Source: Pseudomonadota bacterium
GTDB lineage: Bacteria; Myxococcota_A; Polyangia; Polyangiales; Polyangiaceae
NCBI GenBank assembly: GCA_023398955.1
Contig: JAEWRL010000071.1
Coordinates: 1 to 31,958 of the forward strand
DNA: 31,958 bases
Direction: 5' to 3'
The translations under genes were made by a program, and so were the position numbers. Of the stretch, positions 1-7,006 are shown in pieces. Every line of letters starts with the position of its first letter. Within the stretch, counting starts at the first letter, position 1. The notes beneath the pieces were generated by a model that was not told the origin of the DNA, searched no databases, and saw only the letters and a list, made by a program, of their open reading frames with translations.

Positions 1-126
1 GGCGCCCAGGTGAAGAAGCACGCGCGAGCTGGGAACGCCGTCGGGGCGGCGGAAAGATTCGACGATCTGACAGTAGACCCGCTCGGTGCCGTCCTTGTTG
101 CGCTGAGTCGTGGTGCGCACATGCAT
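1..126 (-). CDS. IS1634-like transposase, N-terminal fragment (runs off left edge)
   Basis: An ATG at 126 on the reverse strand opens a frame of 42 residues that continues past the window edge. It starts MHVRTTTQRNKDG, continues through VYCQIVESFRRPDG and ends SRVLLHLGA. This arrangement of an 'MxVR' start, a 'Y-x-Q-I-V-E-S' block, a polar turn and 'RVLLHLG' is what I recognise as the opening of IS1634/IS4-superfamily DDE transposases. The DDE catalytic residues would lie outside the window, so intactness cannot be judged. No neighbour in the window depends on it. The family call rests on a short stretch and on memory. Confidence 0.7.
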   Translation of the reverse strand, partial: MHVRTTTQRNKDGTERVYCQIVESFRRPDGVPSSRVLLHLGA

Positions 127-312
127 GAGCTACCAGTACACGAAAACCCAAATGCACTTCAAAAAATAATCGTTCAAAGCGAGGCCTGGTATCTACGGCC
201 GAGCCGTACCATGACGTTTCTCGGCGCAAAAGGTGCAGTTGACGCAATGCGGCGATCAACTTGGGGGCACGGGCACGTTTACGGAAGAGCCAACCGCATT
301 CAGGGACAGGCC
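127..312. other. Non-coding stretch upstream of the transposase
   Basis: No convincing gene. Positions 140-180 are clearly more AT-rich than the surroundings (runs of A and AATAA-like sequence), as expected for an insertion-sequence promoter and end. Read on the minus strand there are poor TTGAAC/TTGAAG -35-like hexamers, but no clear -10. I could not identify the terminal inverted repeat of the element, because its other end is not in the window. Confidence 0.4.
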
Positions 313-1317
313 CTAGTCCCTAATCTCCACCAACGTCGAGTCTTCCCCTCCGACGATGACTCTGCCATTCTCGAGCGGCCATACCTCCCAGAGGGACACG
401 AGGAGGTTGCACTCGAGCGGCTCCCAAGCGTCCCCATCGAAGTGAACTGCCGTGCAAGCGACGTCTCCATTTGCCAACGCTCTGCCCCCGACCGCGTAGA
501 CGTCGTCTTCACTCCTTCCGCGCACGCTCAGGAGTATTCCCTCTCCTTCGGCGACGGGCAGCCAAATGCCGCCCGCGAGCTCCAGTATGACGTACTGCTC
601 GGCAGCGTCGCCGCCGACAGCGTACACCCGCTCGCCCGCTCCCCAGACACCTCGCAGGTTGAGCTCCGTGGGGGTGTCCATTCGGACCCAAACACTCTCG
701 TCCAGCGTGAGAATGGTGCCCTCGTCCCCGACGGCGAAGCTACCAGCATCCCCGCTCCACACGCGCGCCAGGGGTGGGGTCCCTGCGGGAGTCGCCATCT
801 CCTGCCATGACTCGCCGTCGAACCGAACGATGACGCCAATCTGATCCGAGCTCTGTGCTTCGCCCTTGCGCCCAACCGCCAGCAGGTCGTCGCACTCGCT
901 GCCATCGATGCTCACTAGCACCCATTCCTCTGGCAGTTCCTCGGTCCTCCATTTCGGGCCACGCACCACGACCGGCGGGTTCTGGCGCCCGGTGACACCG
1001 ATCACCTCGGTCCCAGAGCACTCGACGGCACCCCACACGGGGGGCAGGGTGCGGGTGGCTGGGACCTTTCCAGCGCGCAACCGGCTGGAGAACTCCTGCA
1101 AGCTCTCTGACTCGTCCAGGAACTCCACGAACCCGTTCACGGCGTCACATTGGCAGGGGGCCGAGTAACCAGCGACGAGCAAACGCCCATCACCGACCTC
1201 TCGCACCTCGGTCACGGCACCGTAGGGCATACCGACCTGATCGTCGGAGCACCCAAGGGCGAGGACGGCGATAGCCGAGACCCCGAGAACCAGCAATTCG
1301 AGAACTTGCGCACGCAT
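313..1317 (-). CDS. Putative lipoprotein with beta-propeller-like repeats
   Basis: A 334-residue protein of unknown function. The N-terminus has a hydrophobic stretch ending in the lipobox LALGC, so Cys23 would be lipidated. The mature part carries loosely repeated blocks such as 'DLLAVGRKG', 'GSFAVGDEGTILTL', 'RVYAVGGDA' and 'DVYAVGGRA', each followed by hydrophobic strands and a 'W' (ESWQEM, SVWVRM, DAWEPL). This 'W-x-x-M ... DVYAVG' pattern is common in secreted myxobacterial proteins and suggests a beta-propeller of roughly 5-6 blades. A GTG at 1329 gives four extra residues. I prefer the ATG at 1317 because the signal peptide starts cleanly there. No catalytic motif is visible. It is the last gene of a minus-strand run. 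Confidence 0.75.
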   Translation of the reverse strand: MRAQVLELLVLGVSAIAVLALGCSDDQVGMPYGAVTEVREVGDGRLLVAGYSAPCQCDAVNGFVEFLDESESLQEFSSRLRAGKVPATRTLPPVWGAVECSGTEVIGVTGRQNPPVVVRGPKWRTEELPEEWVLVSIDGSECDDLLAVGRKGEAQSSDQIGVIVRFDGESWQEMATPAGTPPLARVWSGDAGSFAVGDEGTILTLDESVWVRMDTPTELNLRGVWGAGERVYAVGGDAAEQYVILELAGGIWLPVAEGEGILLSVRGRSEDDVYAVGGRALANGDVACTAVHFDGDAWEPLECNLLVSLWEVWPLENGRVIVGGEDSTLVEIRD

Positions 1318-1383
1318 AAGTAGGGTCACCAGGGCGGTCCGAGGCGGTTACTTCCCTCGATGAATGCCGCCTTTGTGGCGAGT

Positions 1384-1848
1384 CTAGGCGCTCGATTCCT
1401 CGACCGCCACCTCTGTCCTCCTATTCCGTCGGGGCTTCCGTGGAGCCCCTCCGCGTGCTGTGGCATCGCGGGTGCCACTGAGCCGGAGCGCGGCCACCCG
1501 GGCGCGCAGCTCAGGATGGTCCGCAGCGTAGATGGTGGCGTAGGCCAGCCCCTTCCCCGCAAGCTGGAGCAGTGCCCGTTCGGCGTCGGCTCGCGCGGAT
1601 TCGGCAGTGAGAAGAGCCGCCTTCGCCGCCGCGACTGCCCGCTGGTGATCGCCGATTCGTGCTGCAGCGTGCCTCAGGAGCTGAGCGCTAACGTCGGGAA
1701 ACTCGAGCGCCCCGAGCTCTCCCTCGAAGAGCGCGAGCACGCCGGCGACCCCTTCCGGGAGCGGTACGTCGGGATCAGTCCGGTCTTCTGTTTGGATCGG
1801 GTCAGGGGGCCGGGCAGGAGAGATGGGACGTGCGGGGGAGAGACTCAT
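1384..1848 (-). CDS. Small helical protein of unknown function, possibly SOS-regulated
   Basis: A 154-residue protein I do not recognise. Residues about 1-30 are Pro/Asp-rich and likely disordered. Residues 35-115 are Ala/Leu/Glu-rich and read as long helices, with a coiled-coil-like block rich in AAAKAALLTAESARA. The C-terminus is basic (KPRRNRR) and could bind nucleic acid, followed by a short acidic end. There is no signal peptide or membrane segment. The ATG at 1848 lies only a few bases beyond the predicted transcription start of a good promoter (1857-1885), so the message may be nearly leaderless. That promoter overlaps a near-perfect palindrome resembling a LexA box, which suggests DNA-damage control. 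The link is inference. Confidence 0.65.
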   Translation of the reverse strand: MSLSPARPISPARPPDPIQTEDRTDPDVPLPEGVAGVLALFEGELGALEFPDVSAQLLRHAAARIGDHQRAVAAAKAALLTAESARADAERALLQLAGKGLAYATIYAADHPELRARVAALRLSGTRDATARGGAPRKPRRNRRTEVAVEESSA

Positions 1849-1856
1849 AACGGGGA

Positions 1857-1885
1857 ATGCTAAACATATGTTCAGTTCTCGTCAA
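1857..1885 (-). promoter_or_regulatory. Sigma-70-type promoter for the 1384-1848 gene
   Basis: On the minus strand TTGACG (1885-1880) is followed after 17 bases by TAGCAT (1862-1857). The -35 matches consensus at five of six positions, the -10 at four. The predicted start point falls within a few bases of the ATG at 1848. It is one of the better promoter matches in the window. Confidence 0.55.
1860..1875. promoter_or_regulatory. LexA/SOS-box-like operator
   Basis: CTAAACATATGTTCAG is a 16-base palindrome with one mismatched pair (position 3 against 14). It lies between and partly over the -35 and -10 boxes of the promoter above. From memory, the Myxococcus xanthus LexA motif is CTRHAMRYBYGTTCAG; this site fits at 15 of 16 positions. 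It also resembles the Gram-positive GAAC-N4-GTTC box. Placement over a promoter is where a repressor would act. Confidence 0.5.
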
Positions 1886-1950
1886 GCGATGGTGCGGCGC
1901 GCCACCTGGCCCCGCCGCGCGGTCAGCGAGAGCCCCGACTGGGAGGAGCA

Positions 1951-3957
1951 CTACTGTTTTGCAAGCGCGCTGCGCACACAGCTGGCCAATGCCTCGAGAC
2001 GGAACGGCTTGGCGAGGAACCCCTGCAAGGAACGTCCAGCGAAGCGGTGCGTCGCTTCATGCTCGTTGTAGCCGCTCATGAGAACGACTCTCACGTCGGG
2101 CCGGACGCGACGGAGCATTCGGAACACCTGCTCGCCATCCAGGCCCGGCATCATCATGTCTAGGAGCACCAGCGCGAACCCGTTGGGCTCCGCGGTGAAC
2201 AGCTCGACGCCTCGGGGACCGTCCGCTGCCGTCGTCACTCCGAACCCGAGCTTCGTCAACATGCGCTCACCCACCGCACGAACGGAGGGCTCGTCATCGA
2301 CGATGAGGATGCGGCCCTGGCTGGGCCGAGCATCTGCCGACGATTCGGGCTGCGTCACCGTGCTGCGCGGTGTGCACGGAAAGAGCACGCTGAAGGACGA
2401 GCCTCGTCCCGGTTCGCTGCGCACCCGTATCGCCCCCCGGTGCCCCCTCACGATGCCGAGCGTGGCGGCAAGCCCGAGGCCGCGCCCAGTGAACTTCGTA
2501 GAGAAGAAGGGATCGAACGCCTTGGCAGTCGTTTCGGCGTCCATGCCGGCCCCGGTATCACTGACCTCGATGAAGGTGTACCAGCCGCCCGCCAAATCCG
2601 TCGCCGCGTAGGCAGCGGAAAGATAGCTCTGGTCGAACTCGGCGGCGCCCGTCGAGACCGTTACCGTCCCTGGGCCATCCCCGAGCGCTTCGGAAGCATT
2701 CATGACCAGGTTGATGACAATCTGTCGGATTTGAGCCGCGTCTCCCTGCACCATGGGGAGGCTCGGTGAGAGGCGCTGCTCGAGCACGGCCTTCTTCGAC
2801 ACCGAGGCTTTCAGCAGGGACGCCATGTCGTGCACGAGGCGGGAGATGTCGATGGGTTCCACCACGAACTGCCCCCTGCCGGAGTAGGCGAGCATCTGTC
2901 GACACAGCTCGGTAGCGCGCTGGGCCGCTTCCACCGCAAGCTCGAGGTCTTCGCGGGCTGGGTGGTTCGGATCCAAGGTTTGCAGAGCAAGGTCCGTGCT
3001 ACCGAGCACGCCACAAAGGAGGTTGTTGAAATCGTGTGCGATGCCACCTGCGAGGACGCCAAGGCTCTCGAGCTTCTGCGCGCGGAGCAATTGCCGTTCC
3101 GCCTGGGCACTCTCGACCTCCGTCCGTGTGCGCTCGCTCAGCTCCGAGAACATGACGCCAAGAAACGCCGGGCCGCCAGCCTCGTCGCGAATCGCAAAGA
3201 GGCTAGTTTGCACAGGAGTCACCGCGCTGCTCGTGCGTCGCGCGGGCAACTCACCGACCCAAGTGCTGCCGCTGACCACCTCTGGAAGGATGACGCTGCT
3301 GAGAAAGGTGTGAACGCTTCCGTCGAAGGCGCAGGTCAAGTGTCGTCCGACCAGCGAGCTCTCCGGCCCACTCCCGAGTAATCGCTCCAGGGCAGGGTTG
3401 GCGTAGGCGACCACTCCGTCGAGTTTTGCCCAAGCGCAACCCTGGACCGAGGCGTCGGTGAACCGTCGGAACACGTCGAGCTCGGAGCGGACCTGCACGT
3501 GTTCGGTGACATCTTCATGGCAGACGGCGAAGTGCGAGATCCGCTGGGTCGTATCCCGCAACGGGAACAGCATGAGGTCCGTCCAGCGCTGGCGCCCTGG
3601 AAGCCCTGATTCCGCGGGATCGAAGAACGCGGCTGGAACGTGCACGGTCTCCCCCGAGAGCGCGCGCCGGATGTAGACGTCATATCCCCGCGCGGCGATC
3701 TGAGGGTCCTCGAGGATATTGTACCTGCCGATGAATGCTTCGGGATTCGGCACCTTCCAGAGCCGCGACCAGGCAGCGTTCGCCTGGATCAGGAGGCCAT
3801 CTCGGTCATAGATCTCGATGGAGCTCGGGGTCTGCTCTACCAGGAATCGGAGCGGGCAGTGATGGTGTGATGTCATGGGAGCCGGCCCCGACAGCGAGCA
3901 ACCCTCCTCAATCATGTCGCAGCGCGGCTGCGCCGCCTCTCTGGTGCTTTGATCCAC
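1951..3957 (-). CDS. Hybrid PAS sensor histidine kinase with C-terminal receiver
   Basis: A 668-residue soluble two-component hybrid kinase; no membrane segment is visible, so it should sense a cytoplasmic cue. Domain order: PAS at about 35-150, a second PAS at about 160-280, a short coiled linker, a HisKA dimerisation/phosphoacceptor region with H308 in GGIAHDFNNLL, a HATPase with N420 in the N box, a DTGAGMD G1 box near 467, the DPFFSTKF block and GRGLGLA, then a receiver from about 548. The receiver has the LIVDDEPSVR acidic pocket, phosphoacceptor D600 in LLDMMMPG and K650 in AKPF. GTG at 3957 is preceded by GGAG at a six-base spacing; ATG codons at 3915 and 3876 are alternatives. No output domain or partner regulator is adjacent, so the target is unknown. 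Confidence 0.93.
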   Translation of the reverse strand: MDQSTREAAQPRCDMIEEGCSLSGPAPMTSHHHCPLRFLVEQTPSSIEIYDRDGLLIQANAAWSRLWKVPNPEAFIGRYNILEDPQIAARGYDVYIRRALSGETVHVPAAFFDPAESGLPGRQRWTDLMLFPLRDTTQRISHFAVCHEDVTEHVQVRSELDVFRRFTDASVQGCAWAKLDGVVAYANPALERLLGSGPESSLVGRHLTCAFDGSVHTFLSSVILPEVVSGSTWVGELPARRTSSAVTPVQTSLFAIRDEAGGPAFLGVMFSELSERTRTEVESAQAERQLLRAQKLESLGVLAGGIAHDFNNLLCGVLGSTDLALQTLDPNHPAREDLELAVEAAQRATELCRQMLAYSGRGQFVVEPIDISRLVHDMASLLKASVSKKAVLEQRLSPSLPMVQGDAAQIRQIVINLVMNASEALGDGPGTVTVSTGAAEFDQSYLSAAYAATDLAGGWYTFIEVSDTGAGMDAETTAKAFDPFFSTKFTGRGLGLAATLGIVRGHRGAIRVRSEPGRGSSFSVLFPCTPRSTVTQPESSADARPSQGRILIVDDEPSVRAVGERMLTKLGFGVTTAADGPRGVELFTAEPNGFALVLLDMMMPGLDGEQVFRMLRRVRPDVRVVLMSGYNEHEATHRFAGRSLQGFLAKPFRLEALASCVRSALAKQ

Positions 3958-4060
3958 TGGCCGCTCCGGTGCGATCGCCTAGCTCCTGCCCGAGCCCATG
4001 ACTATTCATCGCTGCGGCGGCGAAGGCAACAACCGGGGTCCGATTCCAGTTTTTGCACGA

Positions 4061-4086
4061 GGCGAGGGAGTGGACGCTCCCCCGCC
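4061..4086. terminator. Possible stem-loop after lgt
   Basis: A 10-base-pair stem with one mismatch (GGCGAGGGAG / CTCCCCCGCC) and a six-base loop. It sits between the end of lgt (4147) and the start of the kinase (3957), both on the minus strand. A second small hairpin, GTCCCC-GT-GGGGAC, is at 4126-4139. Neither has a T-tract on the minus strand, so this is a structure rather than a canonical intrinsic terminator. Confidence 0.3.
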
Positions 4087-4146
4087 CCTCAGTGATGCCC
4101 TAAAGCTGTTCCGCCTTTGGCAAACGTCCCCGTGGGGACTGAGGGG

Positions 4147-5421
4147 TCAGTCTCCCCCTCCTCCCGCATCGCGGCGTGCCTGCTGAGCACGCTTCCGGCG
4201 CTCTTCTTCACTGCCACCGAATTCTTCATCCACGTCAGGATCGCCCTCCAGCGCTCGTGCCGTCTCGCTGCTCTGCTTCGGGCTCTGCCTTCGGATCGCG
4301 GTGGCACTATCGTCAATGGGCTCTTCGGACCGGACCGCATGTTGGTCGACCTCGTCGTCCTCGTCCTCGTCCTCGACCTCGTCCTCGTCGTCATCGTCCT
4401 CGTCGTCATCGTCCTCGTCGTCGTCGACCTCGTCGTCGTCGACCTCGTCGTCGTCGTCATCGACGTCGTCGTCGGTACCCCAGCCGGCAGGGATCCGGTG
4501 GCTGAAGCTCCACCAAAGGCCGTAGATGCCGAGCAGCACGCCAGGAATGCTGAGGTACTGTCCCATGGTCAAGACCGAGCTCGTTCCGTCCAGGGTCTGG
4601 TACTCCTTGAAGAACTCGACCACGAAGCGCCCAATGAAATAGATGATGAAGAACAGGGAGATGACGGCCCCGCGTGGACGCCTCTCTCGGCCCAGGGCGC
4701 GGTCGAACAACCATAGGGCGCCCAGAACGAAGAGTCCCAGGGCCACCTCATAGAGCTGGCTCGGATGCCGACGCACGAGCCCTTCCTCCCCGAGCCGCAG
4801 GAACCGCACACCCCAGGTCTGGTCAGTGGCGCGCCCGATGATCTCGGAGTTGAAGAAGTTTCCAAGCCGCACCAACGTCGCGCCCAAGGCGGCAGAGAAC
4901 GCGAAGCGGTCTGCTCCTTCGAGGAAGGCCACCCCCCGGCGCCGCGTGAAGAGGTACATCGCGACGATGAGGCCAATGCCTGCACCGTGACTAGCGAGTC
5001 CACCCGTCCAGATCTGGAAGATCCACGCCGGATCCCGGAGGGCCTTGTCCAGATCGTAGAAGATGACGTGGCCGAGCCGTGCCCCGATCAGCACGCCAAG
5101 GACCCCGTACACGATGAAGTCGCCCGCTTCCTCATCCCCTCCGCCGCCACGTCGGACCTGCCAATTGAGAAGCCAGTAGCCGCCGAGGAAGACTGCCACG
5201 AAAATGAGGCTGTAGTACCGAATCGGGATGCCCTCGGGGGCCATGTTCCAGACGACGAGGCTCACGATGCCCAGAACGACGCCAAAGAGGCTGGGCTCGA
5301 GAACCTTGCTCTTCAGGCCTTGGGCGAGGAGTGACAGCGCCGCGAGCGCGAGCGCGCCGACGACGAAGAGCTTGGGGATGCTGAAAGCAACCGGGTCGAG
5401 GTTCCAGTCAAAGGTGAGCAC
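4147..5421 (-). CDS. lgt: Prolipoprotein diacylglyceryl transferase with acidic C-terminal tail
   Basis: Lgt moves diacylglycerol from phosphatidylglycerol onto the lipobox cysteine of prolipoproteins in the inner membrane, the first step of lipoprotein maturation. The 424 residues hold several membrane segments and the family motifs: GARLGHVIFYD near 113, GGLASHGAGIG near 140-150, the signature block GNFFNSEIIGR near 187-197, HPSQLYE near 219-225 and FIGRFVVEFFKE near 262-272. The catalytic core ends near residue 314. The rest (315-424) is an extension: residues 316-360 are almost entirely Asp/Glu with a few Val, followed by a hydrophilic charged tail. Typical Lgt proteins are about 260-300 residues. 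GTG at 5421 is preceded by GGAGAGAG. It is divergent from a lipoprotein gene (5740) that is a likely substrate. Confidence 0.95.
   Translation of the reverse strand: MLTFDWNLDPVAFSIPKLFVVGALALAALSLLAQGLKSKVLEPSLFGVVLGIVSLVVWNMAPEGIPIRYYSLIFVAVFLGGYWLLNWQVRRGGGGDEEAGDFIVYGVLGVLIGARLGHVIFYDLDKALRDPAWIFQIWTGGLASHGAGIGLIVAMYLFTRRRGVAFLEGADRFAFSAALGATLVRLGNFFNSEIIGRATDQTWGVRFLRLGEEGLVRRHPSQLYEVALGLFVLGALWLFDRALGRERRPRGAVISLFFIIYFIGRFVVEFFKEYQTLDGTSSVLTMGQYLSIPGVLLGIYGLWWSFSHRIPAGWGTDDDVDDDDDEVDDDEVDDDEDDDDEDDDDEDEVEDEDEDDEVDQHAVRSEEPIDDSATAIRRQSPKQSSETARALEGDPDVDEEFGGSEEERRKRAQQARRDAGGGGD
4342..4476 (-). repeat. GAC/GAG-rich low-complexity tract in lgt
   Basis: About 135 bases of near-triplet repeat (GAC, GAT, GAG and occasional GTC/GTG on the coding strand) encode Lgt residues 316-360. 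The purity and in-frame triplet period suggest growth by slippage. Reading frame is kept throughout. Confidence 0.85.
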
Positions 5422-5739
5422 GCTACGTCTCTCTCCAGGTTCAGGTAGTCACGGGCTCTGAGTTCAAGCCCGCCATCGGCCGAGGTGCGAAACGCTCGGA
5501 AGTGACGCGCCGGAGACTACAGCTCGCCGCTCCCCATGACCAGCGACCGGTTCCATGCTTGAGCGGTCCCAGGCGGTTCGGAGCGGAGGCTGATCCCATC
5601 GGAGGAGCCCCAGCGGAGCCCGCGAAGGACGGTCAGCCGTTCGGTGTTCCCGCGGGTTTTTTGGCTCCAGCTCGTCCCCTGGGAGACGATTGTGCCGCGC
5701 CAGTTGCGTGCCGGCGCTGCAGTGAGACGGCTTACACTC
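5422..5739. other. Divergent lgt / Hedgehog-like intergenic region
   Basis: 318 bases between two divergent starts. It contains a small hairpin at about 5448-5468 (CGGGCT / AGCCCG) and a T-tract hairpin at 5617-5662 on the plus strand. I saw no convincing -35/-10 pair for either gene. The plus-strand hairpin means that something is probably transcribed rightwards before 5617: either a short RNA or the leader of the downstream gene. No tRNA, SRP RNA, tmRNA or RNase P signature was found. Confidence 0.4.
5617..5662 (+). terminator. Intrinsic terminator-like hairpin upstream of the Hedgehog-like gene
   Basis: AGCCCGCG (5617-5624) pairs with CGCGGGTT (5651-5658). A nested ACGG-TCAG-CCGT stem lies at 5629-5640, and six T residues occupy 5657-5662. 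A GC stem plus a T6 tract is a good Rho-independent terminator, here oriented rightwards and ending 78 bases before the ATG at 5740. It could end an upstream small RNA or attenuate the downstream lipoprotein gene. Confidence 0.5.
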
Positions 5740-6294
5740 ATGAGACTACTCGACAAACCGGTCATCATCGCCTGCTTCCTCGCCGGTTGTACGACGGACG
5801 GCGGAGAGGGACCCCCTGTGTCGAAGTCCACGGCCGTCGTCCCGGCGGAGTCCTGCTGCCTATCCCCCGGCCAGCACGTGCCTCCCATTGCGGAGCGGGA
5901 AGCCTCGGGCGAGCTCAGCGCAAGGATAGTCCGTGGTTCGGGGGCATTCGTGCGGCTAGTGCGCGTGGAGGATGGGCGTATCGTCTTCAAAGACGAGGAG
6001 GGGACCGCAGCCGATCGTTACATGACGCGTCGTTTGCGCGCGCGTATGCGCAGGCTCGCGGTGCTCGTCGAACGGGAGTGGGCTGGGGTCCAGTTGCGAG
6101 TCACCGAAGCATGGGACGAGACGCTCGAGCATGGCCGTAACAGCCTGCACTATGAAGGGCGGGCCGCGGACATCACGACCTCCGACCTGGACACACGCAA
6201 GCTGGGGCGTCTGGCGCGCCTGGCCGTCGAGGCGGGTTGCGATTGGGTCTACTTCGAGGACGGCAGTCACGTTCACGTCTCAGTGCGTCCCTGA
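5740..6294 (+). CDS. Predicted lipoprotein with a Hedgehog N-terminal signalling domain
   Basis: A 184-residue protein. A short signal sequence ends in the lipobox FLAGC (Cys17), followed by a Ser/Thr/Pro-rich linker and, from about residue 39, a complete Hedgehog N-domain. Recognisable blocks are VPPIAERE (47-54), IVFKDEEGTAADRYMT (81-96), GVQLRVTEAWDE (116-127), SLHYEGRAADITTSD (135-149), LARLAVEAGCDWVYFE (158-173) and HVHVSV (177-182). Against vertebrate Shh from memory, residues 83-182 align without gaps at roughly 60% identity. The zinc-site residues H137, D144 and H179 and the catalytic-like E173 and H177 are kept. The calcium ligands E86, E87, D92, E123 and D126 are kept, while Shh D132 is T128. 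There is no Hint/cholesterol-transfer domain. ATG 5740 is chosen because it opens the signal peptide; in-frame upstream codons look non-coding. Likely role: periplasmic or surface zinc-dependent peptidase-like or binding protein. Confidence 0.93.
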   Translation: MRLLDKPVIIACFLAGCTTDGGEGPPVSKSTAVVPAESCCLSPGQHVPPIAEREASGELSARIVRGSGAFVRLVRVEDGRIVFKDEEGTAADRYMTRRLRARMRRLAVLVEREWAGVQLRVTEAWDETLEHGRNSLHYEGRAADITTSDLDTRKLGRLARLAVEAGCDWVYFEDGSHVHVSVRP

Positions 6295-6363
6295 GAGCAT
6301 GGGGCGGCTGCCGCGCATGACCCGCGCCCCGGCGTCCTCGGAGCGTCGAGATGCCCCACCGAA

Positions 6364-6960
6364 TCACCCGGAACGAACGACGTCGAAGGGATTCGCAGTG
6401 TCGCAGTAGGCATTCCCACCGAGGCGGCCCACGGCTGCCAATCGCTTTGCGTCGGGGCGCCCGCTCAGGAGCACCTCATCCGCGAAGTGACAGTAGACGA
6501 CCTCCAGGAGCAGCATGTCACCCGGTCCGGCACCTACCTCCAAATGACGATGTAGCACGCACTCCAGGGCTACCTTCGCGTCTAGCAGTCGAGGCGTCGC
6601 CACCTTGGTCGAAGGAGCAAGGGCCAACTGGACCAGGTCGAGCTCACTCTCCTCGCTGTCTAGCTCCGCACCCGTGGAGACCATGGCTTCGGCATGCTCT
6701 CGGTCGGGAATGTGGACGACTGCTTCGCCGGTGGCGAGGATATTGCGGGCGGTATCCTTGGGTGCCCCGCGGCGCCGACCGATGCTCACCATGAGCAGCG
6801 GAGGAGTGGCGGACACTGCCCCGAAGTAGCTGAACGGTGCCACGTTGAGGAGGCCACTAGGGCCTTGGGTGGAGATCCAAGCAATCGGTCGCGGGATGAT
6901 GGTTGCAACGAGCAACTGGTAGCGATCGGAGGGGCTGAGCTCCGCTGGGTCGAGCTGCAT
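6364..6960 (-). CDS. Flavin reductase-like (DIM6/NTAB family) protein
   Basis: A 198-residue cytoplasmic protein of the FMN-binding split-barrel flavin reductase-like group. The N-terminal blocks RPIAWIST, GLLNVAPFSYFGAVSATPP and KDTARNI form the recognisable family signature around the FMN site. The C-terminal half has 'VALECVLHRHLEVGAGPGDM', typical of the same fold. Members reduce free flavins or act on unknown substrates; the substrate cannot be told from sequence. The start at 6960 (MQLDPAE) fits the usual family N-terminus; an upstream extension to 7029 overlaps the neighbouring gene and looks non-coding. It lies 46 bases downstream of the Cys-rich lipoprotein gene on the same strand, so co-transcription is possible. 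It converges with the Hedgehog-like gene. Confidence 0.9.
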   Translation of the reverse strand: MQLDPAELSPSDRYQLLVATIIPRPIAWISTQGPSGLLNVAPFSYFGAVSATPPLLMVSIGRRRGAPKDTARNILATGEAVVHIPDREHAEAMVSTGAELDSEESELDLVQLALAPSTKVATPRLLDAKVALECVLHRHLEVGAGPGDMLLLEVVYCHFADEVLLSGRPDAKRLAAVGRLGGNAYCDTANPFDVVRSG

Positions 6961-7006
6961 ACCCTCCAAGCTAGGGCCCGGGCACGCGGTGGGCAAGCGC
7001 TGGCAG

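Noticed and set aside
10..810. 266-codon plus-strand open frame
   Set aside because: It runs antisense to the transposase start and the 313-1317 lipoprotein; the translation has no recognisable content.
4117..4716. 199-codon plus-strand frame with a Val/Leu/Asp repeat
   Set aside because: It is the reverse reading of the Asp/Glu tract of lgt.
5422..5662. SRP RNA, tmRNA, RNase P RNA or a tRNA in the lgt/Hedgehog intergenic region
   Set aside because: None of the conserved cores (SRP GGAAGC-type loops, tmRNA TTCGA arm with CCA, RNase P GAGGAAAGTCC) was found; only a generic hairpin and terminator are visible.
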